64,000 nucleotides of DNA. It comes from Roseofilum reptotaenium CS-1145 (lineage in GTDB: Bacteria; Cyanobacteriota; Cyanobacteriia; Cyanobacteriales; Desertifilaceae). The translations under genes were made by a program, and so were the position numbers. Below are positions 1-6,463 of this stretch, piece after piece (position 1 is the first letter of the stretch; each line of letters opens with the position of its first letter). The notes under the pieces were generated by a model. It was not told the DNA's origin, did no database searches, and saw only the letters and a program-made list of their open reading frames with translations. Location: assembly GCF_028330985.1 (NCBI RefSeq), contig NZ_JAQMUE010000075.1:62001-126000 (forward strand). Direction: 5' to 3'.

Positions 1-1
1 G

Positions 2-370
2 AATCAACTAGCCGATTATGTCAAGCAAGTAGGAGGTCAAGGTTTCACTCAAACTCATGCCCTACGCCACCTGGCTAATTACCATGGGAAGCTTGCCGGA
101 TTAACTCGCGACCAACGCGCTCTGTCTCTGGGACATTCCCAAACCATGAATGATAAATACGACAAGCACCAAACTACCAGGAACCAAGTCAATCTTCTGA
201 TGGCTGACATTTCTGAGAAATCAGAGAACCAAAGGCTAAAGGATGAACTCACCCAAGCTCAGGAGACCATTAAATTCCTAGAGGAAACCATTCTCTTCCT
301 GAAGAAGGAAAACGCCAGACTCAATGAACTCCTGGGAGGAAATGATAACCTCCCTAGGATTGGAAGCTAG
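2..370 (+). CDS. Tyrosine recombinase (integrase), C-terminal part; 5' end outside window
   Basis: The frame is open from the window edge to the stop at 370, about 122 codons. The visible part carries the end of a tyrosine-recombinase catalytic domain: T-H-A-L-R-H (His and Arg at codons 19 and 22), then L-G-H-S at codons 43-46, then a Tyr at codon 53 in N-D-K-Y-D-K-H, which is the likely nucleophile. The spacing fits the family's HxxR, LGH, Tyr order. After the Tyr comes an unusual acidic/basic helical tail (roughly codons 70-110) rich in Glu, Lys and Leu that looks like a coiled coil. The family cuts and rejoins DNA at att sites through a 3'-phosphotyrosine. The tRNA-Gln at 4725-4796 is a plausible target, by inference. 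The ATG at 146 is internal and is not the start. Confidence 0.85.
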   Translation, partial: NQLADYVKQVGGQGFTQTHALRHLANYHGKLAGLTRDQRALSLGHSQTMNDKYDKHQTTRNQVNLLMADISEKSENQRLKDELTQAQETIKFLEETILFLKKENARLNELLGGNDNLPRIGS

Positions 371-532
371 TTCAACAGTTTTTTTGCCCGGAGTAAAAAC
401 TTCTTCCCTTCTGCAAAGCTTTCACCTTTATACCCCAGTTCTTTTTCCCTAGGAGAAAAAGGGGTGTAATTCCCCACCTTTCTTTTGTCGTAAGACATAA
501 CTAAAATCACAGTAGATGAATAACAAAAAGAA

Positions 533-565
533 TGCTCCAGGAAAACCCTGGAGCATTTTTCTTTT
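533..565 (+). terminator. Rho-independent terminator after the integrase
   Basis: A 9-bp stem TGCTCCAGG (533-541) / CCTGGAGCA (547-555) with loop AAAAC is followed by TTTTTCTTTT. It lies 160 bp after the integrase stop and is the natural terminator for it. Confidence 0.75.
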
Positions 566-592
566 GCCTGGACTGAAAGTACCAGGCAAAAG
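561..592. repeat. Second 11-bp inverted repeat directly after the terminator
   Basis: CTTTTGCCTGG (561-571) pairs perfectly with CCAGGCAAAAG (582-592) around a 10-nt loop. The left arm overlaps the U-tract of the preceding terminator, so the two hairpins are mutually exclusive in part. It is not followed by a T-run. Confidence 0.6.
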
Positions 593-724
593 AACTTCCC
601 TTTAGCTTTTGCCGATCGCTTAATGGGCAGCTTACGCTTTCATTGTCAGGAATTAGTCCAGATTTTATCTAGAGTTTTTCCATTCCAGTTGCTAACTGTA
701 ACGATCGCCGTACATTCATGGCTC

Positions 725-843
725 TGATAGCAACTGCGTAACTGCTATCACCCGGTGAATCACCCGGTGATGAGAAATGCGTCTAACTTCACATTCAGAC
801 GCAACTGCTGCCACACAGTGAATCACTGTGTGATGAGGAATGG
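725..843. repeat. Two tandem structured units with compensating stem changes
   Basis: Unit 1 has a hairpin TGATAGCA (725-732) / TGCTATCA (743-750), then TCACCCGGTGA twice (748-758, 760-770), then TGAGAAATG. Unit 2 has GCGTCT (779-784) / AGACGC (797-802), then CACACAGTGA (812-821) / TCACTGTGTG (823-832), then TGAGGAATG. Both units contain GCAACTGC (730-737, 801-808) and the frame GTGA-A-TCAC...GTGATGAGRAATG. The long stem keeps pairing while its bases change from CCCG to CACA, which suggests selection on structure. The rest of the gene-free stretch 371-1284 holds the two hairpins above and the inverted repeat at 1010-1169; no gene was seen in it. Confidence 0.55.
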
Positions 844-1009
844 ACGCGAAAGGGACAAGTAACAAGATAAGTTGGATTTATTTCTAATAGCAACTAACAT
901 AAATTTCCCTAAGTAATATACTTTGTATTACCTAAATCACTGCAACCCTTATTCTGTAAGGATTCCTTGCAAAAAGGGACTTCCTGTACAAGAGGTCATT
1001 CTAGGGTAT

Positions 1010-1169
1010 ATAACTACTGTACACCCCCAAAATGAGCCGCTATGAGCATGTCCTGAGTAGTACGGGGCAAGGGAGTGCCCCTAAGGGATAAACTTTGAGC
1101 CAATGTCTCTCATTCTGGTATCATCTTCAGTCTATTTAAATCGCTGTAAGACGACTGTACAGTAGTTAT
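1010..1169. repeat. 160-bp segment bounded by a 14-bp perfect inverted repeat (MITE-like)
   Basis: ATAACTACTGTACA (1010-1023) is exactly inverted at 1156-1169. Read as a transposon end, ACTACTGTACA is flanked by TA on both sides, the target duplication typical of IS630/Tc1-type elements. The interior has no ORF and contains a small GGGGCA/TGCCCC hairpin near 1061-1080. The arms diverge immediately inside the repeat, so a MITE is possible but unproven; a long-range RNA stem is the alternative. Confidence 0.35.
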
Positions 1170-1284
1170 GAAAGACTTTGGTGGAGTGGCAGTTACTGCG
1201 ATCGCCAGGCAATGCACCCCAGTTGCCGTCAAATGACCAATAAAAAGACCGCTTCATAGCGGTCAGGGGGAAACAGCAAGCAGC

Positions 1285-1554
1285 CTAGTCTTCATAATCT
1301 TTGAACAAGTCGCAATACTCATCAAAAGTGATACCTAGGATTTCGCAGAGCTTTCTAATTTGCTTGGAGTTTAATGATGGCTCTACATTTCTCCCTACCC
1401 AACGTTGGTAGGTACTTTCTCCAACACCAATTTCTTTGGCAAGTTTTTTCTGCGTAAGTTCTTTCTTCTTTTTCCTCAACTTCTCTAGTGGGTAGACATC
1501 ATCCCATTCAGGAGGAGCAAATAATAACTTTCTGCGTTCTGATTTTTGACTCAT
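1285..1554 (-). CDS. XRE-family helix-turn-helix transcriptional regulator
   Basis: An 89-aa protein whose middle and C-terminal part is a Cro/CI-type HTH: L-T-Q-K-K-L-A-K-E-I-G-V-G-E-S-T-Y-Q-R-W (about residues 33-52), followed by the typical extension ending in a helix with ILGITFDEY. The N-terminal 30 residues are basic and lysine-rich. This fold binds operator DNA as a dimer and usually represses element genes. It is transcribed away from the rightward genes starting at 1835, and a palindrome overlapping a promoter lies between them (1630-1657). The arrangement resembles a small lysogeny or maintenance switch. No good ribosome-binding site is visible before the ATG at 1554. Confidence 0.8.
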   Translation of the reverse strand: MSQKSERRKLLFAPPEWDDVYPLEKLRKKKKELTQKKLAKEIGVGESTYQRWVGRNVEPSLNSKQIRKLCEILGITFDEYCDLFKDYED

Positions 1555-1629
1555 GATTCAACTAATGGATTTTTGTTTCTGGGTATCGTAGATAGATATT
1601 TTTATATGCTTACCATAGGTGAACTAGTA

Positions 1630-1657
1630 TCGACCTAACAATTAGGTGTGTTACAAT
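1630..1657 (+). promoter_or_regulatory. Promoter with overlapping palindromic operator
   Basis: A candidate -35 (TCGACC, 1630-1635) and -10 (TACAAT, 1652-1657) are 16 bp apart and read rightward toward the element genes. The spacer holds the palindrome ACCTAA-CAA-TTAGGT (1633-1647), an obvious candidate site for the divergent XRE regulator. That it is the operator is inference. Confidence 0.45.
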
Positions 1658-1834
1658 AGAGGTATCGGTAACCAAGCCCTCCTGGCTCAGAGCCTACAAG
1701 CCTTATTATCGCTTACCTGAAGGCAGTCGCCAAGTGCAGAAGTGCCGATATATTTTTTCGCTTACCCGTAGCACTATTGTGCATTTTTTACTGGCGTAAG
1801 CACTACAGAACCTTGAAAACTAGATATCACTGCC

Positions 1835-2191
1835 ATGACTACCAGAACTAGAGCATCTGCCTCTACCCATGGGTTTACTGCCATGACTGGAGCCGACTTC
1901 AACCCCTTTGAGCCTATTGGGGGTCGTCTCGTCAGCATGGACAAGGAAACCCTCTCTTGCCTGATACAGAGGTGCGATCGCTTTCATGTAGAGTCCACCT
2001 TATTCAAAAGGGAGTTAGTTGAAACGACCAGGGAAGAGGTTAACAGACTTCTCTCCCTCCATGAATGGGAGACCGTCCAAGATTGCCTGACTTTCTACTA
2101 CTGGACAGTCCCTAGTTCTGGTAAAAACTCTCTCTTTACTCAGGAAGAAATAGGGGTAAATCGCTCTCATGGGAACCGCTATGAACTTTGA
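1835..2191 (+). CDS. Hypothetical protein of the mobile element
   Basis: A 118-aa ORF with no recognisable domain. It has a Thr/Ser/Ala-rich N-terminus, then a predicted helical middle (about residues 38-85, including K-E-T-L-S-C-L-I-Q-R and R-E-E-V-N-R-L-L) and a polar tail. No strong ribosome-binding site precedes the ATG. It is the first rightward ORF after the palindromic promoter and is followed 57 bp later by another small ORF, so the two may share a transcript. Length and context make it a likely but unproven gene; internal ATGs (codons 17 and 35) are possible starts. Confidence 0.45.
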   Translation: MTTRTRASASTHGFTAMTGADFNPFEPIGGRLVSMDKETLSCLIQRCDRFHVESTLFKRELVETTREEVNRLLSLHEWETVQDCLTFYYWTVPSSGKNSLFTQEEIGVNRSHGNRYEL

Positions 2192-2248
2192 GAGCGCAAC
2201 CCCATTTTTCTTTCCCGTAGAAGTCATTACAGACCCCAGGAGTATATC

Positions 2249-2536
2249 ATGAGAATTCGTTTGAAACCCAACCCCCACGGGAGAAGGTTTAAGCCAAACC
2301 AAAGTAAGTGGCTCAATTCAGAGACTAAACCTGTCCGGTTACCAGAGGTTCTTATTCCTGAAATTCTGGAATATGCCCACCAACTGGACAAGGGAAATGT
2401 TAGTCAAGAATCCGATGAAAACATCAGGCAAGTCCGCTCTATTTTAGAAGGCTGCTTAGACAGCAAAAAGTACCCGGCAAATAGAGGAGGTGCAATTAAG
2501 AAAGAAATCAAGAAAGTCTTAGAACTTTTGCGATAG
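2249..2536 (+). CDS. Small basic hypothetical protein of the mobile element
   Basis: A 95-aa ORF with a good ribosome-binding site (AGGAG, 7-8 nt before the ATG). The first 25 residues are strongly basic. The stretch K-P-V-R-L-P-E-V-L-I-P-E-I-L-E-Y (about 32-47) resembles the 'VRLP-x-x-L' strand-helix start of small cyanobacterial plasmid proteins that often sit near integrases and may be ribbon-helix-helix-like. The C-terminal half is helical and charged. A DNA-binding or copy-control role would fit the neighbourhood but cannot be claimed. Confidence 0.6.
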   Translation: MRIRLKPNPHGRRFKPNQSKWLNSETKPVRLPEVLIPEILEYAHQLDKGNVSQESDENIRQVRSILEGCLDSKKYPANRGGAIKKEIKKVLELLR

Positions 2537-2677
2537 CCAAATACCTCCAAAATGAGGGTACACACGTCTTTTGTCCTTGTTGACTGAATCCTCAATCTGG
2601 GATTAGTATAGAAGCGAAAAAAAAGAACGGGCTAGATTTACACTCTAGTCCGTCACAAAATAAAAACATCCGATATT

Positions 2678-3172
2678 ATGCACAAAAATCTTAAAGAGCG
2701 AAACCCCTCTCTTAACAGTTCTTCATATGGGGGTCATTCTCGTTCCCCCATTGTATCAGACAATGATTGGTTAGAGCAACAGTTAGATGAGTCTGGCATA
2801 AAGAATTCTCTATTGAGGAAGCAGTTCAAGGTCTGCTCTGAAGGCTTCACCATTGAGGGAGTAGGCATTGATGGTCAGCCCAATCCTGACTCTTGGCAGA
2901 AGCGCAACCGCTACCCAGAGAAGCATCTCAACAAAGAGGGTAAGCCCATCAAGTACATCACCCAGAAGAAGAAGCCAGGAGAGAAACATGGACGCTATGA
3001 TGCCTTTCTGCCGGCTGGATATGTTGTCTGGTATAGCGAGCTAAAGTGGAAATGCTCTGATTTCCTGGAGTCCTTGCCAGAAGGGGACAGAGGGGATACC
3101 TTGCTCTCCCTAGGACAATTCCTCATCAAGCACCCATCATTCCCCATCGTTCCCACTGGGCAGAAGAATTAA
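2678..3172 (+). CDS. Protein resembling the N-terminus of DUF3854-type plasmid/phage primases
   Basis: A 164-aa ORF. The segment around residues 28-120 has the look of the start of cyanobacterial DUF3854-containing replication primases: W-L-E-Q-Q-L-D-E-S-G-I at 31-41, an aromatic/basic middle, then G-K-P-I-K-Y near 88-93 followed by a Pro/Lys stretch and F-L-P-A-G-Y-V-V-W. Full-length members continue for hundreds of residues into a Toprim/primase and helicase region, whereas this one stops at 164. The stop codon overlaps the next start (TAATG), so translation is probably coupled. It may be a truncated primase or an independent small protein. The family match is from memory of motifs, so certainty is limited. 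Confidence 0.45.
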   Translation: MHKNLKERNPSLNSSSYGGHSRSPIVSDNDWLEQQLDESGIKNSLLRKQFKVCSEGFTIEGVGIDGQPNPDSWQKRNRYPEKHLNKEGKPIKYITQKKKPGEKHGRYDAFLPAGYVVWYSELKWKCSDFLESLPEGDRGDTLLSLGQFLIKHPSFPIVPTGQKN

Positions 3173-3579
3173 TGATGAGGGAGGTTTCCCAGCTCACCTA
3201 TTGCGCTCTTGTGATGCCATCCCATCAAGTGGATGAAGTCATCAATGAATTAGGTGAATATGAGATTCCAGAGTTCCGGTCTAAACAGTGGGAACTGGAG
3301 ACGGCGGAAAACAGCGTGGCTGACTTCTTGGATACTGAACTAATACCCATTGCTGGATGCAAGACAAGAACTAAAGACATTTATGACGAGTACAAAACCT
3401 TCTGTACGGAGACTCGACAGAAGCCTGTCGCTATGAACAAGTTCAGCTCTCGTCTACTGACGGCTTGCAGTTTCGTAGGTTGGGAAGTAGAGAGAGGATT
3501 AAACCGCAACGGCTCTTACATGGTTGGAGTAGACATAAGGGAGGAGGTCAGAGACATGAACCCCCCCCACCTCCAGTGA
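3172..3579 (+). CDS. Protein resembling the C-terminal winged-helix part of P4-type primase-helicases; frame ends at a C8 tract
   Basis: A 135-aa ORF overlapping the previous stop by one base. Residues about 40-120 (S-V-A-D-F-L-D-T-E-L, then T-K-D-I-Y-D-E-Y-K-T-F-C, then F-S-S-R-L-L, then G-W-E-V-E-R-G) follow the pattern of the C-terminal winged helix of P4/D5-type primase-helicases, which in those proteins lies after the ATPase domain. No Walker A ATPase motif is present between this and the N-terminal-like ORF upstream. The frame ends nine bases after a run of eight C (3561-3568). With seven C it would read straight into the next ORF, so the true product may be longer. Confidence 0.45.
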   Translation: MMREVSQLTYCALVMPSHQVDEVINELGEYEIPEFRSKQWELETAENSVADFLDTELIPIAGCKTRTKDIYDEYKTFCTETRQKPVAMNKFSSRLLTACSFVGWEVERGLNRNGSYMVGVDIREEVRDMNPPHLQ

Positions 3580-3580
3580 A

Positions 3581-4072
3581 GTGTTCAAACAAGCAGAGAA
3601 GGTTGACAATCGTTATCTACCTTCACAACTTTCACAGTCAGACGGGGTAAGAGATTCAGCCTTCACACCTACCTTCACTCAACCTTCACGGGAACCTTCA
3701 CAGCCTTCACCGACGAAAAATGAATCTGGAATTCCTAGTCCATCCCCAGAGTGTGAAGGTAGTGTTAAAGCTGATGTGAAGGTTGATGTGAAAGCTGGAA
3801 CCCAGTCAGGGCAAGGGTGTGAAAGTTGTGAAGGGACTTTCCCTAAAAAGTCTCCAGGAAGAGAGTCTTCACCGGAAAATGCCTCCAGTGGCTCTCCTCC
3901 AGAGCTTCGTGTGGGGATGAAAGTGAAGAGCAGAAGCCTTGAGATGGGACTATTTAATGAGGGTGTCTTAACCCTTCCTCCAGGAGAGGATGGAGAGTGG
4001 GGAGTCTTCTGGGAACACTTTGGTCGCAATAGCAGGGAACACCCAGACAATCTCATCCCAATTGTTGACTGA
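3581..4072 (+). CDS. Probable 3' part of the preceding gene (Pro/Ser-rich linker plus C-terminal domain)
   Basis: A 163-residue frame with only a GTG (3581) to start it and no ribosome-binding site. The same frame is open upstream across the C8 tract, where a one-base contraction joins it to the preceding ORF. The first 100 residues are a low-complexity linker (Ser, Pro, Thr, Glu, with repeated S-Q-P-S and V-K-A-D-V-K-V-D-V-K). The last 55 residues form a compact segment with V-G-M-K-V-K-S-R, then G-V-L-T-L-P-P-G-E-D-G-E-W-G-V-F-W-E-H-F-G, which may be an SH3-like barrel. It is best treated as the tail of one split gene rather than an independent one. Confidence 0.5.
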   Translation: MFKQAEKVDNRYLPSQLSQSDGVRDSAFTPTFTQPSREPSQPSPTKNESGIPSPSPECEGSVKADVKVDVKAGTQSGQGCESCEGTFPKKSPGRESSPENASSGSPPELRVGMKVKSRSLEMGLFNEGVLTLPPGEDGEWGVFWEHFGRNSREHPDNLIPIVD

Positions 4073-4110
4073 CCTAGTTTGATAATTCATACCAGCAGGA
4101 TTGGCTTCTC

Positions 4111-4550
4111 GTCACCCCTACTGAGATTTTGCCAGGGCTTTTCTGTGCCTAAAACAAGCTCAAGACAACACAAAGTGAATTTGGTATCCTTATAACGATT
4201 CCAGCACAAAAGCAATTAAGTGCAGAAGGTAGAGCAAAGTGGACTCCTCAAGACCTCCAACTCCTTAAGTTTGTTTTGTCACCCGTTAGGGGGTCAACTG
4301 ATCCCTTTGCTTCTCTCACTCTGACATTCATTATCTTCTGGAGCAACGTCTTAGTCGGGTCAGAAAGGGTTAGGGTTGTTCGGCTACGGGCAATGGCTTC
4401 TTTACGAGCAGCTCCAGGGTGTAAGCCATCTCTCTGTGTATGTATAGTCAGTGTCACCCTTAATCACTCTGACATTCATTATATGCATGATTGGTGTCAC
4501 TGCAACTTGGGGTGACATCCATAGTATATACTTTTCCGTCACCCCTTAGA
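4111..4550. repeat. Iteron-like GTCACCC copies
   Basis: The heptamer GTCACCC occurs in direct orientation at 4111, 4278, 4453 and 4538, each followed by a close variant of CTTA, and once inverted (GGGGTGAC, 4509-4516). The region has no convincing gene. Spaced direct copies next to AT-rich hairpins are typical of plasmid origins or integrase/repressor binding arrays; which applies is unknown. The gene-free stretch 4073-4724 holds this array, an 18-bp direct repeat, a hairpin and the tRNA-like inverted copy. Confidence 0.4.
4317..4482. repeat. 18-bp direct repeat, 148 bp apart
   Basis: CACTCTGACATTCATTAT occurs exactly at 4317-4334 and 4465-4482. The second copy directly follows a GTCACCC copy. 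It is part of the same repeat-rich non-coding stretch. Confidence 0.6.
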
Positions 4551-4580
4551 GTTTTCTATGGATTCTATAGAAAACTCTAA
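4546..4580. repeat. 14-bp perfect inverted repeat (hairpin)
   Basis: TTAGAGTTTTCTAT (4546-4559) and its exact inverse (4567-4580) flank a 7-nt loop. It overlaps the end of the fourth GTCACCC copy. There is no T-tract, so it is not a simple terminator. Confidence 0.65.
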
Positions 4581-4666
4581 TTACTATCTAACCCATTTGA
4601 CCTATTTCTTGCCCCTTACTTTTGGAGGTGTTATGGTGGTTTTAGGCAGATTTTAGGCAGGGTAGT

Positions 4667-4691
4667 GGGTTTTGGTCCCGCCATTCCTAGG
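4667..4691 (+). repeat. 25-bp inverted copy of the tRNA-Gln anticodon/T-arm region (candidate att relic)
   Basis: These 25 bases are the exact inverse of 4745-4769 inside the tRNA-Gln gene and cover the anticodon stem-loop into the T-stem. Similarity continues weakly upstream (AGGCAG in both). Just before it, TTTTAGGCAG is repeated twice (4641-4660), which could be integrase arm sites. Ordinary tRNA integration gives direct repeats, so the inverted orientation is odd. Confidence 0.6.
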
Positions 4692-4724
4692 CGAGAGTCA
4701 TAGCATGTAATTTATGAAGTTAAA

Positions 4725-4796
4725 CTGGGGTGCTAGGATTCGAACCTAGGAATGGCGGGACCAAAACCCGCTGCCTTACCGCTTGGCTACACCCCA
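4725..4796 (-). tRNA. trnQ-UUG: tRNA-Gln (UUG)
   Basis: The reverse strand folds as a 72-nt tRNA. The acceptor stem is TGGGGTG/CACCCCA, the anticodon loop contains TTG within GGGTTTTGGTCCC, the T-loop contains GTTCGAATC, and the discriminator base is G as usual for glutamine tRNAs. The CCA end is not encoded. Its 3' half is duplicated in inverted orientation at 4667-4691. Confidence 0.95.
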
Positions 4797-4924
4797 TTGG
4801 CTTTACCTTTGATATGATAACCTTAAGTGCTAGGGGTTTGTCAAGGGTTTGACTGAAAAATTCCCCCAAATTTACCCGAATTTCCCCTGTGGGAGTCCCT
4901 GAATCTGTACGTGATGAGGCAACC

Positions 4925-5326
4925 GTGTTGTTCACAACTCCACCATCTCCCCCTAAAATCCTCGCCGTTGATGACAGTGCGATCGTCCAAAAATCGATTC
5001 AAAATGCACTCCAAGATCAAGGCGTAGAGGTTTTAGTCGCTGATAATGCTGTAGATGCCTTAAATTTGATTTATAACGAATCCATCGCCGTTCTTTTACT
5101 TGATGTTTCTATGCCAGGGGTTGATGGTTTGGAACTTTGCCGCACCATTCGCAGTATCCCTGAGTTTCAATCTCTGCCGATTGTGATGGTGACGGCGCGG
5201 GATAGTCCGTTTGATAAAGTCCAAGGGCAACTTGCTGGAGCAACCCAGTATCTGACTAAGCCTTTTGATTCCCAAACCATACAAGGTATTGTCCAAGGTT
5301 TTATCGATAAAAGCAAACCAAGGTAA
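4925..5326 (+). CDS. Single-domain response regulator (CheY/PilG-like)
   Basis: A receiver domain fills almost the whole protein. It has the acidic pair in L-A-V-D-D-S, the phosphoacceptor Asp in L-L-L-D-V-S-M-P-G, the Thr in V-T-A-R-D and the Lys in T-K-P-F. There is no output domain, so it should act through protein contact, like CheY or the PilG-type regulators of motility in cyanobacteria. The GTG at 4925 is preferred over the upstream GTG at 4889 because GATGAGG sits 7-8 nt before it; the choice only removes 12 non-conserved residues. The gene stands alone, divergent from the tRNA, so its partner kinase is unknown. Confidence 0.85.
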   Translation: MLFTTPPSPPKILAVDDSAIVQKSIQNALQDQGVEVLVADNAVDALNLIYNESIAVLLLDVSMPGVDGLELCRTIRSIPEFQSLPIVMVTARDSPFDKVQGQLAGATQYLTKPFDSQTIQGIVQGFIDKSKPR

Positions 5327-5375
5327 AGGACTAAATCCTTTACCTTTACAAGTCAACTCTGCTGGTAAAACGCTG

Positions 5376-5837
5376 CTAACTTTTAGTGGTTTGCGTTGCC
5401 AGCAGTTCTTTGAGTTTTTCCAGATCCGCAGCCCAACGAGGATCGGGTTGAATGGAACCCGTATCTTGGCTGGAGCTAGAGGTGTTTTTCTTGGATTTAT
5501 TTTTCTTACGGTTTCCGCCACCGCTTGAGCTGGCAGTAGGAGCGCTAGAGGCTGCCCCACCTTCTGCGCTGCCCCCCTCTTTACCTTTGTTCCGAGGCTG
5601 GGCTTTCTCGATCTTAAGGGGACTTTCTTTGAGCAAATACCCATTAAATTGCTCAATAATTTGGTCGGCTTGCTCTTCATTTTTGACCGTGACAAACCCA
5701 AATCCGCGACACTTACCGGTCTTACGGTCTGTAATGACCTTAGTGGAAACTTTGGGTTCTGTTTCAGCAAAAACGGCTTCCAGCTCTTGCTTTTCCGTTT
5801 CTTTCGGTAAGTTACCAACGTATAACCGAACAGACAT
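5376..5837 (-). CDS. RRM-type RNA-binding protein
   Basis: A 153-aa protein with one RNA-recognition motif at residues 1-83: RNP2 L-Y-V-G-N-L near the start and RNP1 K-C-R-G-F-G-F-V about residues 42-49. Cyanobacterial Rbp proteins of this type bind RNA and are often cold-induced or involved in mRNA localisation. Most have a short Gly-rich tail. Here the RRM is followed by a low-complexity Ser/Gly/Ala linker, a Lys/Asn cluster (N-R-K-K-N-K-S-K-K) and a conserved-looking C-terminal helix D-P-R-W-A-A-D-L-E-K-L-K-E-L-L-A. The ATG at 5837 is chosen because GGAGGTC lies 7 nt upstream. A longer frame to 5882 has no such site. Confidence 0.85.
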   Translation of the reverse strand: MSVRLYVGNLPKETEKQELEAVFAETEPKVSTKVITDRKTGKCRGFGFVTVKNEEQADQIIEQFNGYLLKESPLKIEKAQPRNKGKEGGSAEGGAASSAPTASSSGGGNRKKNKSKKNTSSSSQDTGSIQPDPRWAADLEKLKELLATQTTKS

Positions 5838-6283
5838 TGATAAGACCTCCCTATTTAGTCTGAGTTGACATAGATATGGCATGACCTAGCCTCCTGAAGA
5901 CCGATCTGGCATTCAGTAGACTGAGGATGATGGGTAAACACAGTAAAATATTCACCTCGTTGGTAAACCTTTACTATTAAGATTGGGTTAGGCATCACGT
6001 TGCTCATTGAGTCTCATGGCAGGCTTTATCGATTCCGAAGACTCGGAAAAGGAAGAGCCAGGTTTTCCCTTTGGAGTCACTGTAAATTTTCCGGGTATTC
6101 CTATCGCTATCGAGCACATATTTATATTCTTTAGGTGGCTCTACCATGTTTACTTCATGCCATATTTAACCTATCACGTTTTGGCAGATGGAGCTACCCA
6201 AAACTCAATTATTTTACCCTTAAGTCCAGGATTTTGTCATCCCCTTGTTCAGAAAATTTCTTAATCCTATGGCTAACAGATAG
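5838..6283. other. Intergenic stretch without a convincing gene
   Basis: Upstream of the RRM gene; should hold its promoter and possibly a long 5' leader, as is common for cold-regulated rbp genes. A rightward 85-codon frame at 6007-6264 lacks a ribosome-binding site and any protein-like pattern. Nothing else is recognised. Confidence 0.4.
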
Positions 6284-6311
6284 TAAAAACCAGCCGGTTA
6301 CGCGGCTGGTT
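6284..6311 (-). terminator. Rho-independent terminator, leftward
   Basis: On the reverse strand AACCAGCC (6311-6304) pairs with GGCTGGTT (6295-6288) and is followed by a T-run. It lies 150 bp beyond the stop of the leftward gene at 6464-8863. Confidence 0.65.
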
Positions 6312-6463
6312 AACTTGCTGTGTTGGGAGGAAGAACACATGATTCCAAAGCAGCCCACCCTGCACTTGCGTTGTCGATCGCCAGGTTGATTGACTGTTCT
6401 GGCTTGAGCCTTCTTGTTAAGAAATGTAACACACAAATTGAAATCTCGCAAAATTTCTTTACA

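Noticed and set aside
1010-1169. Retron-like non-coding RNA
   Set aside because: Inverted ends around a hairpin fit superficially, but there is no reverse transcriptase (no YxDD protein) nearby.
4276-4515. 79-codon rightward frame in the repeat-rich region
   Set aside because: No ribosome-binding site, random-looking composition, and it runs through the direct repeats and the GTCACCC copies.
6007-6264. 85-codon frame between the RRM gene and the M48-like gene
   Set aside because: Rightward between two leftward genes, no ribosome-binding site, low-complexity hydrophobic sequence.
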